Assembly (NCBI GenBank): GCA_900544135.1
Contig: UQTU01000011.1
Coordinates: 7,271-71,270, forward strand
From: an uncultured Collinsella sp.
GTDB lineage: Bacteria; Actinomycetota; Coriobacteriia; Coriobacteriales; Coriobacteriaceae
Direction of reading: 5' to 3'
DNA length: 64,000 nucleotides
The notes below the pieces were generated by a model that was given only the letters and a program-made list of their open reading frames with translations, searched no databases and was not told where the DNA came from. This document shows, one piece after another, positions 29,468 through 39,114 of the stretch (the stretch's first letter is position 1; every line of letters starts with the position of its first letter). The position numbers and the translations under genes were made by a program.

Positions 29468-31027
29468 TTACTCCACCTCGCTCTGAGCGGTCTCGGTACC
29501 GAACACAGCGCGGTACATCGGCGTCGCGTGAAGCTCCTCGGTGCTCTGCTCGAGCACGATGCCGGTCGCAGTCTCCACACCGTGCACGAGAGGCAGCGGG
29601 GTGGCGATGCCAAACCACAAGATCATGACAGCCAGGATGATTTCGGGAATAAGCATGAGCGCCGGGGCCTCATGCTTGCCCATGGCCTGGGGCGCATGGC
29701 CGAATACCGACTTGAGTGCGATGCGGGTGAGCGCGGAGATGGCCACGGTAAGACCGAGGGCGACCACGACGACCAGCCACATGGGACCGGCGGTAACACC
29801 GGCGACAAAAGTCAGGAACTCGGAGATAAACATGCCAAAGGGCGGGAAGGCACCAAGACCGAGCAGTGCCAAGATGGCGAGCGCGGCGGTTGCGGGGGCA
29901 ACCTCGACGACACCCTGAATCTTAGCCAGGCTACGCGTGCCAAAGGCGTGCTGGATGTTGCCGGACACGCAGAAGGCAAGCGTCTTGGTAAAGCCGTGGA
30001 ACACGCAGTGCAGCAGGGCCGCGGCGATACCCAGCGGGCCACCGATACCCAGGCACAGGGCGATAACGCCCACGTTCTCCACAGACGAGTACGCAAAGCG
30101 GCGCTTGAGGTCGTCCTGGCGAAACATCGAAAGTGCCGCCACCAAAATGGACAGCGTGCCGACGATCAGCAGCAAAAGCTGCGGATACTCGGCGCCCACG
30201 GCCTGGATGGTAAAGCCGTAGAAGCGCATGATCACGAGCATGGCGCACTTAAGCAGCACGCCAGAGAGCAGGGCCGAGACAGGGCTCGGGGCCTGGGAGT
30301 GAGCATCGGGCAGCCAAGTGTGCATGGGGAACAGGCCGGCCTTGGTGCCAAAGCCGATCACGATAAACGCAAAGGCGAGGCGCATGAGCGTCGGATCGAA
30401 CTGGTCGGCATACGGCAGTACGCACGACAGGAATGCGGCCTCGTGGGCGTTGGGAATCACGTCGGCGGCGTTGGCGTAGATCAGCAGCGTACCGAACAAG
30501 CCAAAGGCCACGCCGGCGGTGCAGACCATCGCATACTTCCAAGAAGCCTCGAGGGCCGTCTTGTTCTTGTAGATACCCACCAGGAACACGGTGGAAAGCG
30601 TGGTTGCCTCCACGGCGGCCCACGTGAGGATCATGTTGTTGGACAGGCACGCGAGCAGCATGGTGAACACAAACAGGCTAAACAGCGCAAAATACTGCTT
30701 GGCGCGCTCGGCGGGCATGGAGCCCTCCTCGATATCGGCCTTTACATAGGGCAGCGAGAACAGCCCGGTAAGAAAACCGATAAAGCCGATGAGCAGCACA
30801 AAGATGGCACCCAGCGAATCGAGGTGGAACCACAGGCCAAGAGCGCACGCGGTGTCGCCGCTCATAAGGACGTCACCAGCCGTCACAATCGACAGCACCA
30901 GGACGGCTGCGACGGAGACCAGGTTGAGACCGGCAAACACGTTATAGGACGTGTTCTTGGGCAAAAACGCCATGACCAGCGAGAACACCAAAGGAGTCGC
31001 GAGCAGGGCGAAAATCAACGTTTCCAT
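29468..31027 (-). CDS. hyfF: Hydrogenase-4 membrane subunit HyfF (antiporter-like)
   Basis: A 519-residue polytopic membrane protein of the proton-conducting NuoM/N and Mrp family. The conserved lysine and glutamate regions appear in GFGTKAGLFPMHTWLPDAHSQAP-type sequence and in NNMILTWAAVEATTLST. It is one of three antiporter-like subunits in this operon. By analogy with complex I and Hyf it should link H2 formation to ion movement across the membrane. Length matches E. coli HyfF (~526). Confidence 0.93.
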   Translation of the reverse strand: METLIFALLATPLVFSLVMAFLPKNTSYNVFAGLNLVSVAAVLVLSIVTAGDVLMSGDTACALGLWFHLDSLGAIFVLLIGFIGFLTGLFSLPYVKADIEEGSMPAERAKQYFALFSLFVFTMLLACLSNNMILTWAAVEATTLSTVFLVGIYKNKTALEASWKYAMVCTAGVAFGLFGTLLIYANAADVIPNAHEAAFLSCVLPYADQFDPTLMRLAFAFIVIGFGTKAGLFPMHTWLPDAHSQAPSPVSALLSGVLLKCAMLVIMRFYGFTIQAVGAEYPQLLLLIVGTLSILVAALSMFRQDDLKRRFAYSSVENVGVIALCLGIGGPLGIAAALLHCVFHGFTKTLAFCVSGNIQHAFGTRSLAKIQGVVEVAPATAALAILALLGLGAFPPFGMFISEFLTFVAGVTAGPMWLVVVVALGLTVAISALTRIALKSVFGHAPQAMGKHEAPALMLIPEIILAVMILWFGIATPLPLVHGVETATGIVLEQSTEELHATPMYRAVFGTETAQSEVE

Positions 31028-31030
31028 GGA

Positions 31031-31684
31031 CTACCCCCTCAGCTCGGACAGGTCGCGCGCATCGAGCGAGTGGGAGTCGTCCCAAATGCGACGCACGACG
31101 ATGGACATGATGATGACGGCAAAGATGGCGTCGGTGGCGATACCGATCTCGATGATCTCGGGAGCGGTGGGGGCCAAAAGCGCGAGCGTCACATGGCTGC
31201 CGTTTTCCATAAGGCAGTATCCAAAGATCTGCTTCATGATGTTGCGCTGCGAAATGATGCAGGTGAGGCCCACGAAGAAGTGAGCGAAGCTAATGGCGAG
31301 CGCTGGCGTTGCAACCTCGGCCGTGGGCAGGCTGATCTGCGTCACGACGGCAAAGCAAATCGCGACCTCGACGGCAATGATGCAAATGGCCCACGCGGGC
31401 TTAAGGCCGGCCTTGAGCGATGCGTCGCTCGGCTCGCCCATCTTCTTGTATGCGCGGTTGAGAATGTAAGGGACCAGGACGACCTTGGTGATAAAGGCAG
31501 ATCCAGCCCACATAAGCAGCTCCTGCGCACCGGTGGTGGCACCGAGCGTAGCGAGCAGTCCCACGAGCACCAGTGACTGCACCGCATACCAGCTGATGGC
31601 GTGCTTGATGTTCTTTGAGACGACCACCATGGTGGACGTGACGATCAGAAGGCCGCCAAGGATGTTGACGATCGAATAACCCAT
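31031..31684 (-). CDS. hyfE: Hydrogenase-4 membrane subunit HyfE
   Basis: A 217-residue hydrophobic protein with about seven spans, similar in length to E. coli HyfE (216). The C-terminal part resembles NuoK/MrpC (FFVGLTCIISQRNIMKQIFG, IEIGIATDAIFAVIIMS). It is specific to the larger hydrogenase-4 type of formate hydrogenlyase and absent from the smaller Hyc type. Three bases lie between its stop and hyfF. Confidence 0.91.
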   Translation of the reverse strand: MGYSIVNILGGLLIVTSTMVVVSKNIKHAISWYAVQSLVLVGLLATLGATTGAQELLMWAGSAFITKVVLVPYILNRAYKKMGEPSDASLKAGLKPAWAICIIAVEVAICFAVVTQISLPTAEVATPALAISFAHFFVGLTCIISQRNIMKQIFGYCLMENGSHVTLALLAPTAPEIIEIGIATDAIFAVIIMSIVVRRIWDDSHSLDARDLSELRG

Positions 31685-31697
31685 GTCGTTCTACCTC

Positions 31698-33155
31698 CTA
31701 ACCGATCCAGCTGGCCGAAAGCGGGCCGCTGACGATAACCATGATGATGAGCACGATGAACACGAACGCCGTCGCGCGGGGAAGCGGGGCTCCCGCAGCG
31801 ACCTCGTCGCTCGGCTCGCCGGGCAGGCAATAGCCCATCCACTTAAGGAACCAGGCAAAGGTGGCGACGGTCTCGGCGACCATGATGCACACGAGCACCA
31901 GGATCGCAACGTTGCCGGCACCCACAGAAAAGCCGCCGGCGATGATCTGGAACTTCGAGAAGAACGTGTTCATGGGCGGCACGCCGGCAATGGCGAGCGC
32001 CGCGACACCAAAGCCCACGCCCGAGATCGGGTACTTCTTTACGATGCCGCGAAGCTTGGGCAGCATACGCGTGCCGAGGGTAAAGGAGAACGAACCGGCG
32101 ATCAGGAAGAACAGGGTCTTGGCGAAAGCGTGGTTAAAGATGTGGCACACGGCACCGTCAAAGGCCAGCTGGCTGCCAAAGACCGAAACGCCCAAACCAA
32201 AGAACACATAGGAGAGCTGGGCGATCGTGGAGAAGGCCAGCAGGCGCTTCATGTCCTTTTGCGGCAGGTACATAAGGAAACCAAAGAGCATGGTGACCAT
32301 GGCGTCGATAATGGCGACCCAGCCCACGATCTCGGGAATCTCGCCGGCAGAGACGAGTGCACGCGCGAACACGCACACGCCGACCTTAACCATCGAGGCG
32401 CCATGCAGGTAGGCCGAAACAGGCGTCGGTGCCTCCATAGCCGAAGGCAGCCACATGTACATGGGGACCTGTGCGGACTTTGCCCAAGCCGCAAACAGCA
32501 CGAGCAAAAGGACGATAGCCTTGAGCTTGGCGTCGAGGCCGGCAATCGCGGTGATGGCGAAGGTGCCGGTGTGGGCAAACACGATGGCGGCGCCCAGATA
32601 CAGGCCGAGCGCACCGATATGCGTAATAATCAGGGCCTTCATGCCGGCCTTCTTGGCGGTAGGCGACATGTAGTAGCTAATGAGGCCCCAAGAGCACGCA
32701 CCCGTGATCTCAAAGAACACGAGCTGGCCCAAAAGGGTCGAGCTGTACACAAGGCCGGCCATGGCGCCGATGAAGGTCGCGAGGTACGCGTAGAAGCGAC
32801 GACGCGGTGCGTCGGGATGCTCACGGTTATTCTCGCTCATATAGGGAATCGAATAGATCACGACAAGCAGGCCGATACCCACAAAGGCGGGCGCGAGCAG
32901 TGTGCTCATGCGATCGAAGGTGAATCCCATGACGAGGGTCTGCCCAAACGAGATCAGGGGGACCTGCGTGTCGGGCATGCCGGCGCCAGCGAAATTCGCG
33001 GCGAGGGCGACGGTGCAGACCGTCGAGACGGCGGCACCCAAAACGCTGAACCACTTGGCGTACGGACGGGGGAACAGGGCGACGAGCACCGAGGCCACCA
33101 TCGGGGCCGCAATAGCGACCAAGCCGAGAAGGGACAGACTGACTGCAAATGACAT
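31698..33155 (-). CDS. hyfD: Hydrogenase-4 membrane subunit HyfD (antiporter-like)
   Basis: A 485-residue polytopic protein of the NuoL/M/N antiporter family, with WAKSAQVPMYMWLPSAMEAP and TPVSAYLHGASMVKVGVCVF, the conserved lysine-containing region. Length fits E. coli HyfD (~479). Together with HyfB and HyfF it makes three candidate ion channels. A 13-base gap leads to hyfE. Confidence 0.92.
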   Translation of the reverse strand: MSFAVSLSLLGLVAIAAPMVASVLVALFPRPYAKWFSVLGAAVSTVCTVALAANFAGAGMPDTQVPLISFGQTLVMGFTFDRMSTLLAPAFVGIGLLVVIYSIPYMSENNREHPDAPRRRFYAYLATFIGAMAGLVYSSTLLGQLVFFEITGACSWGLISYYMSPTAKKAGMKALIITHIGALGLYLGAAIVFAHTGTFAITAIAGLDAKLKAIVLLLVLFAAWAKSAQVPMYMWLPSAMEAPTPVSAYLHGASMVKVGVCVFARALVSAGEIPEIVGWVAIIDAMVTMLFGFLMYLPQKDMKRLLAFSTIAQLSYVFFGLGVSVFGSQLAFDGAVCHIFNHAFAKTLFFLIAGSFSFTLGTRMLPKLRGIVKKYPISGVGFGVAALAIAGVPPMNTFFSKFQIIAGGFSVGAGNVAILVLVCIMVAETVATFAWFLKWMGYCLPGEPSDEVAAGAPLPRATAFVFIVLIIMVIVSGPLSASWIG

Positions 33156-33170
33156 TGTTTCTCCCTTCTC

Positions 33171-34097
33171 CTACACGCCGACGACCACGAAGACAAACGC
33201 CAGAACGGCGATGCCCACGACGGCCCAGGTCTGATTGCCAAGCACCTTAAAACGCGAGCGCGAGCAGGAGTTCTCGATTACGCCGCATACGACAAAGTCG
33301 ATCAGGCACTTCACCAGGAAGATGACCGCGCCCAGAACGGCCGCGATACCCACGGCTGCGGGCTCGCCCCAGGGGACGAAGATCGCGCAGAACCAGGCGA
33401 CGACCAGGACCTGTTTCATGGACATGGCGAGCTTGGCCATGGCGAGCGACGGGCCGGAAAGCTCGGCGAGCGGGCCTTCCTGAAGCTCCTGCTCGGCCTC
33501 GGCCTGATCAAAGGGCAGCTTGCCGAGTTCCATGTAGCAGGCAATCGCAAAGGCGATGCCGGCGAGGATCACGGCGACCGGCGCGTCGATGGCGCCCGTC
33601 ATGATGTGCTGACCCATGGTGGCGATGTCGGTGGAGCCGCACACCAGGGCGGCGGCAAACAGCGCCAGCAGCATGGACGGCTCGATGAGCACGCTCATGA
33701 GCAGCTCGCGGACGCCGCCGATACCGGCGTAAGCGTTGGACGAATCCACACCGCAGAGGGCGAAGAAGAAACGGGCGAGCGCCAGGCTGTACATGATGGT
33801 GATGGCGTCACCAAAGACCGGGATGGGGCTTTGTGCCGTAAAGAGCGGCAGACCCATCGCGAGCATAAAGGCGACGGCGAAGAACAGCGGCGGCATAATG
33901 CGCAGCGCAAAGCTCGCATCCTCGCTCTGGGACTCGGGGCGCGCAAAGAGCTTGGCCAGGTCGCGGTAGTCCTGCATGATGCTGGGGCCGCGACGGTTGT
34001 GCATCTTGGCGCGGATCACGCGGCCGAGACCGGAGAAGAACGGTGCGACGGCCATGACGACCACGCCCTGCAGAACGGCAAGTACGATGTTGTTCAT
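33171..34097 (-). CDS. hyfC: Hydrogenase-4 membrane anchor HyfC (NuoH-like)
   Basis: A 308-residue NuoH-type membrane protein with about eight spans. NRRGPSIMQDYRDLAKLFARPES in pieces (RRGPSIMQDYRDLAKLF) and PFDQAEAEQELQEGPLAELSG are the cytoplasmic loops that contact the hydrophilic arm in this family. It connects the NiFe module to the antiporter-like subunits. Fifteen bases separate it from hyfD. Confidence 0.93.
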   Translation of the reverse strand: MNNIVLAVLQGVVVMAVAPFFSGLGRVIRAKMHNRRGPSIMQDYRDLAKLFARPESQSEDASFALRIMPPLFFAVAFMLAMGLPLFTAQSPIPVFGDAITIMYSLALARFFFALCGVDSSNAYAGIGGVRELLMSVLIEPSMLLALFAAALVCGSTDIATMGQHIMTGAIDAPVAVILAGIAFAIACYMELGKLPFDQAEAEQELQEGPLAELSGPSLAMAKLAMSMKQVLVVAWFCAIFVPWGEPAAVGIAAVLGAVIFLVKCLIDFVVCGVIENSCSRSRFKVLGNQTWAVVGIAVLAFVFVVVGV

Positions 34098-34109
34098 GCT
34101 CTCCCCTCC

Positions 34110-36128
34110 TTAACCCATTTGCACGGCGAGCACGAGGAACACCACGAGTGCCGCGACGATGTAGCAGATATAGATGCTGTAGTTGCCGCCCTCGAGCTTA
34201 GTCGCGAGGTCGGCGAGCTTCTCGACACCCTTATGCGGGGCATCGACGAGAACCTTGTCGGGTACGGGCTCCACAGCCTCGGCCACACCGGTGAGCTTCT
34301 GGAAGAAGTGTGCGATGGACCAGCAGACGGCCGTGCAGCGGTCACGCAGCGTGTAGAGCGGCTGCATAAACCAGGACACCTCGGAGGCAAAGGTCGTGGC
34401 CACGACGGGCATATGCTCGTTGGGAGCATAACCGCATGCCCACGGCTGAGACTTCTGCACCTTGCCGACGGTCTTGAGCTTGCGATAACCGCAGGCAAGG
34501 CCGACGAGCACCACGAGCGCAATGGCGATCGCGGGCGTGGAGGTGGCAGCGCCGGAGTACTGGTTCATGAGCTCCATGCCCTCGGCGGCGAACACGCCAC
34601 CGTACGGATGCAGCACGGACGCGGCGACATCGACCAGCACGGGCGCGATCACGGGAGCGCCAATGCCCAGCACGACGCAGATGGCCGCGAGCAGGCCCTG
34701 CGCAAACACCATGGGGGCGGGAACCTCCTTGGCATTGGCAGCGGCCTCGGAGCGGGGCGCGGAGGCAAAGGAGACGCCATAGGCCTTGACGAAGCACGTG
34801 ACAGCCAGCGCGCCGGTAATGGCAAGCGCGACGGCAGCGAACACGGCCACGATCATGACGGCCTTGTCGCCCTGCATGGCAGCGTTAAACAGCGACTGGT
34901 AGGTAAACCACTCGGACACAAAGCCGTTGAAGGGCGGGATGGCCAAGATGGCAAGAGCGCCGACGAGGAAGCAGATGGCCGTTGCCGGCATACGACGGAA
35001 CAGACCGCCCATCTTCTCCATATTGCGCGTGCCCGTGGAGTATAGCAGTGCACCGGCGCCCAAGAACAGCTCGCCCTTAAACATCGCGTGGTTAAACGTG
35101 TGGTAGAGGGCGGCCATCAGAGCCAGGACGGCGATGCCGACCGAGTTGAGTGCCATGGCGGCCATGGAAGCGCCGACGCCGAGCAGAATGATGCCGATGT
35201 TCTCGACGGAGTGATAGGCCAGCAGGCGCTTGATGTCATGCTCCTGCAGGGCGAATGCCACGCCGAGGACCGACGAGATCGCGCCGAAGACCATGACCAT
35301 AAGGCCCCACCAGACCTGAACGCCCGAGGCGGAGAGCAGGTCGAGACCAACCTTGAGGATGCCGAAGATACCGATCTTGATCATGCCGCCGGACATGAGG
35401 GCACTCACGTTAGACGGCGCCTCGGGATGTGCCTTGGGCAGCCAGCCGTGCAGCGGGATGATACCGGCCTTGGCGCCAAAGCCAAAGAAGGCGAGCACGA
35501 AGCACACGGATGCGACCGCGGGGCTAAACTGCGTGGCGCGGAAATCCGCAAAGGCAAACGAGCCACCGGCGAAGTTGGTCATGGTGAGGAAGCTCGCCAT
35601 GATGAGCACAAAGCCCACGTGCGCGATCACAAAGTAGAGCCAACCGCCATGGATGGAGTTCTCGTTCTCCTCGATCACGACCAGGAAGTACGAGGTCAGC
35701 GACATGAGCTCAAAGGCGACCAGGAACCAAAACACGTTGTCGGCGGTGATGACGAGCATCATGGACGCCACAAAGGTGTTAAAGAAGAAGCCGGCGCGGC
35801 CCTTTTTGCCCGGGTACTCATCAAAGTAGTTGAGACCGTAGATCGAACCGGCAAACGCGAGCACCGAGATGAGCGCCACGAACAGGCCGGACAGCTGGTT
35901 GAGCAGCAGCTGGAAATGGGCAAACGGGAAGAACACGATGGTGTCGACCGACGTGACATCGCCCAGCACGGCCTGGATACCGGCCACAAACGAAAGCACC
36001 GCGGCGACGGCGCCGATAAGGCAGCCGGCGGTCTTGGCGGCGTTATCGGCCTTGATCAGCAGAACCGAGGCGAGCGCACCGATGCACGAGACGGCAAGCG
36101 ATGCGATAAACAGCGTCATGCTATCCAT
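34110..36128 (-). CDS. hyfB: Hydrogenase-4 membrane subunit HyfB (antiporter-like)
   Basis: A 672-residue polytopic NuoL-type protein, the same length as E. coli HyfB. GFGAKAGIIPLHGWLPKAHP and HTFNHAMFKGELFLGAGA are the conserved lysine/histidine regions of the ion channel. The start overlaps the end of hyfA by eight bases; MTLF three codons further in is an alternative start. It should form one arm of the ion-pumping part of the complex. Confidence 0.94.
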   Translation of the reverse strand: MDSMTLFIASLAVSCIGALASVLLIKADNAAKTAGCLIGAVAAVLSFVAGIQAVLGDVTSVDTIVFFPFAHFQLLLNQLSGLFVALISVLAFAGSIYGLNYFDEYPGKKGRAGFFFNTFVASMMLVITADNVFWFLVAFELMSLTSYFLVVIEENENSIHGGWLYFVIAHVGFVLIMASFLTMTNFAGGSFAFADFRATQFSPAVASVCFVLAFFGFGAKAGIIPLHGWLPKAHPEAPSNVSALMSGGMIKIGIFGILKVGLDLLSASGVQVWWGLMVMVFGAISSVLGVAFALQEHDIKRLLAYHSVENIGIILLGVGASMAAMALNSVGIAVLALMAALYHTFNHAMFKGELFLGAGALLYSTGTRNMEKMGGLFRRMPATAICFLVGALAILAIPPFNGFVSEWFTYQSLFNAAMQGDKAVMIVAVFAAVALAITGALAVTCFVKAYGVSFASAPRSEAAANAKEVPAPMVFAQGLLAAICVVLGIGAPVIAPVLVDVAASVLHPYGGVFAAEGMELMNQYSGAATSTPAIAIALVVLVGLACGYRKLKTVGKVQKSQPWACGYAPNEHMPVVATTFASEVSWFMQPLYTLRDRCTAVCWSIAHFFQKLTGVAEAVEPVPDKVLVDAPHKGVEKLADLATKLEGGNYSIYICYIVAALVVFLVLAVQMG

Positions 36129-36738
36129 TGTTTACGCTCCCTTCTGCTTTCTCGGACAGACCCTGGGCCACAGCGGTAACGTCGACGGACGGACCGTTTT
36201 CGATCGAGCGCAGGCGCTTGGCCTCGTCGAGCTCGCGATCGGCCGCGCCGCCCATGACGGTCAATGCCTTGGTGGGGCACGCCGCCACACAATGCGGGCC
36301 TTCCGGATCGAAGGCGCACAGGTCGCACTTGACAGCGCAGGTGTACTGGCCAGGAGCCCACGTAAGCAGGCTGCTCAGGGACTTAGGATACGAAGGCGTC
36401 GGGTCGCACATGCCTGCGACACCGGCGATAGACGTGCCATCGGGATGGATGGCACCGAAGGGGCACGCGATGGCGCACAGCCTGCACCCGATGCACTCCT
36501 GCTCCTTGACGTGGATGCGGTCGCCATCGTGCTCGATGGCATTCACCGGGCAGACCTCGGCGCAGGGGGCACCCTCGCAATGGTGGCAGGCAAGGGCGGC
36601 CGAAATACCGCCGGTCTTCACGAGCGCCAGGCGCGGCGTATCCTGAAGACCCTGCATCCGGTGGGCGTCGGCACAGGCGGACTGGCATGTTCCGCAGCCG
36701 ATGCACCTCTCCGGGTTGATGTCGATGAAGCGGTTCAT
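36121..36738 (-). CDS. hyfA: Electron-transfer protein with four [4Fe-4S] clusters, HyfA/HycB-like
   Basis: A 205-residue polyferredoxin with repeated CxxCxxCxxxC groups: CIGCGTCQSAC, CHHCEGAPCAEVC, CIGCRLCAIAC, and CDLC with CVAAC. It is the likely electron link between FdhF and the hydrogenase. The ATG at 36738 follows AAAGGAAGTGGGG; a GTG two codons earlier is less likely. It overlaps hyfB by eight bases. A hairpin lies between it and fdhF upstream. Confidence 0.92.
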   Translation of the reverse strand: MNRFIDINPERCIGCGTCQSACADAHRMQGLQDTPRLALVKTGGISAALACHHCEGAPCAEVCPVNAIEHDGDRIHVKEQECIGCRLCAIACPFGAIHPDGTSIAGVAGMCDPTPSYPKSLSSLLTWAPGQYTCAVKCDLCAFDPEGPHCVAACPTKALTVMGGAADRELDEAKRLRSIENGPSVDVTAVAQGLSEKAEGSVNNG

Positions 36739-36760
36739 CCCCACTTCCTTTCAAAATAAC

Positions 36761-36795
36761 GGGCCGGGCTCCCGAACGTACGGGACGCCCGGCCC
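36761..36795 (-). terminator. Hairpin between fdhF and hyfA
   Basis: GGGCCGGGC and GCCCGGCCC form a nine-base-pair G+C stem with a 17-base loop. On the minus strand it is followed by GTTATTTTG, too weak for a full terminator. It may set the ratio of fdhF to hyf transcripts or protect the upstream mRNA end. Confidence 0.5.
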
Positions 36796-36816
36796 AAAAA
36801 GCCAACGAGAACGGGA

Positions 36817-39039
36817 CTACACGATTTGATTCACGTGCGTCTCGTCGTCGAACTTGGCGGCGCCGGGCTCAACGTCCTGGGGAGCGGCGGCGTCCACCAG
36901 AGCCTGCTTGAGCTCGGTGTACTGACGCTCCACCTCGCCCTCTGCCCAAACCTGGTCGGCGATAGCGTCGACCTGGCAGGCGGAGAACTTGTCCTCGGGC
37001 GTATGCGAGACCGGGTCGACCTTGTGCATGGTCAGCTCGTTGCACTTGCCGATCCACCACTGGTAGGTCATGTAGACCGTGCCCTTGTTGATGCGATCGC
37101 TCACGTCGGCGCGGCTGTATACCTGGCCGCGGCGGCTGTGAATCGAGACGATGTCGCCATTCTTGATGCCGCGCGCATCGGCGTCCGCGGGATTCATGCG
37201 GACAAAGCCGGGCTCGTCGGCGAGCAGCGCCAGCGTCTTGCAGTTGCCGGTCATCGAGCGGCAGCTGTAGTGACCGACCTCGCGGACGGTGCACAGAATG
37301 AGCGGGTACTCATCGTCGGGAAGCTCGGAGGGCGCCTCCCAGTCGTGCGCCATCAGGTTGGCGCGGCCGTCCTTGGTGGTGAACTTGCCACCAGCGAACA
37401 TGTCGGGCGTACCGTGGTCGTTCACATCGGTGCTCTTGACCGGCCACTGGGCGTAACCGCCCTCGGGAGCCATCTTCTCGTAGGTCGCGCCCACAAAGTT
37501 GGGGCACAGGCTAATGCACTCGTTCCAGATCTGCTCGGTGTTGTCGTAGTGCATGGGATAGCCCATACGCGTGGACAGGTCCGCGAAGATCTCCCAGTCG
37601 TGGCGGCACTCGCCCTTGGGCGGAACAGCCGCGTCAAAGTGCTGGAAGCTACGGTCGGATGCGGTAAAGACACCCTCGTGCTCGCCCCAAGAGGTAGCGG
37701 GCAGGATGACGTCGGCGAGCATGGTCGTCTGCGTCATGAAGATGTCCTGGCAAATAAACAGATCCAGCTCGGAGAGCGTCTTGCGCATACCGGCCGAATC
37801 GGGCTCGGTCTGCACCGGGTCCTCGCCGTAGTTGTAGAAGCAGTGCACCTTGCCCTCGTCGACCAGGTGGCCCAGGTCGGTGAGCTTGTAGCCCTCCTCG
37901 AGCGGGAGCTTTTCCTCGGGTACGCCCCAAGCCTTGGCAAACTTGGCACGCACTGCCGGGTCGGTGACCTTCTGGTAGCCAGGGTACAGGTTGGGCAGCA
38001 TGCCCATATCGCAGGAGCCCTGGACGTTGTTCTGGCCACGCACGGGCGCGAGGCCGGAATTGGGTTTGCCGATCTGGCCGGCAACGCAGGCGATGGAGGC
38101 GATGGTGTGCACCGTCTTCAGGTTCTGCTTCTGCTGGCATACGCCCATACCCCAGCCAATGATGGCAGAGGGCTTCGCCGTGGCGTACATCTCGGCAGCT
38201 TGGTGGATCAACGCGGGCTCGACACCCGTGATGTCCTGTACGGATTCGGGAGTGTAGTTCTTGATGGTCTCCCACCATTCGTCAAAGCCGTTCGTGTGCT
38301 CGGCGACGAATTCCTTGTCGTAGAGGCCATCGTTGACCAAGCAGTTGGCAAAGGCGTTGAGGAACGCAACGTTGCAACCGTTCTTGATCGGAAGGTAGAT
38401 ATCGGCGATACGCGCGGTTTCAATATGGCGCGGGTCGGCGACGATGATCTTGCAACCCTTTTCTTTGGCTCGCACGATACGCCTTGCGACGATGGGGTGC
38501 GAATCGGCAGGGTTATAGCCGAAGAGGAAAATGCAGCCCGCATCCTCCATACCGGGGATGGAGCATGACATGCAACCTGAACCAACCGTGTCCATCAGAC
38601 CGAGGACAGTAGGGCCGTGTCAAGTACGGGCGCAGTTGTCCACGCTGTGGGTGCCGATGCACGCACGCGTAAACTTCTGCATGACGTAGTTCGCCTCATT
38701 GCCGCCGCCTCGCGAAGAGCCGGTGGTCATGACAGCGTTAGGACCATATTCGTCAATTATGGCCTGCATCTTAGATGCGGTGAAATCCAGTGCCTCGTCC
38801 CAGCTTACGCGCTCAAGATCCGCGCCCTTGGTGCGACGGATCATCGGGTGCAGTACGCGAGGAGTCAAGATCTTGGTGTCGTTGATGAAGTCGTAGCCAC
38901 TCATGCCCTTAAGGCACAGCTCGCTCTGGTTGGTGATGCCGTTGAGCGGTTCGGTACCCACGACCTGGCCGTTTTGGACCAGGAGGTTAAACTGGCAACC
39001 GGCGCCGCAATACGGGCAAATCACTTTATGCTTCTCCAT
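36817..39039 (-). CDS. fdhF: Formate dehydrogenase H, selenocysteine-containing
   Basis: One 740-residue protein read through an in-frame TGA at 38622-38620. The [4Fe-4S] ligands are Cys8, 11, 15 and 42; selenocysteine is residue 140 in CARTUHGPTVLGL, followed by the catalytic His141. Known E. coli FdhF has these same positions. The sequence continues in frame after the TGA with FLFGYNPADSHPIVARR and the C-terminal molybdopterin domain. It oxidises formate to CO2 with a bis-MGD cofactor in the cytoplasm. The ATG at 39039 follows GGAGGGTGTC. Treating it as two genes would be wrong. It is second in the operon, after a HydN-like gene. Confidence 0.96.
38584..38622 (-). promoter_or_regulatory. 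SECIS element of fdhF with its UGA codon
   Basis: After the TGA (38622-38620), TGTCC and GGACA pair to hold a loop containing GGTCT, 19-23 bases downstream of the stop codon (38601-38597). The GGUCU loop and its distance fit the bacterial SECIS hairpin bound by SelB. Confidence 0.9.
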
Positions 39040-39114
39040 GACACCCTCCTTCCTTTCTCTGATACCGAATACTCGGTACGTATTTGACAATCATTGGGCC
39101 TGTCGCCCCGACGC

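Noticed and set aside
27491..31576. Very long open frame (1361 codons) on the plus strand, opposite hyfE-hyfH
   Set aside because: It lies entirely antisense to hyf genes with complete family motifs. Its His/Gly/Gln-rich translation shows no fold or motif. Such shadows are expected in G+C-rich DNA.
38620..39090. Reading fdhF as two genes split at TGA
   Set aside because: The frame continues without change after TGA, the site matches Sec140 of FdhF, a SECIS hairpin follows, and selA, selB and tRNA-Sec are nearby.
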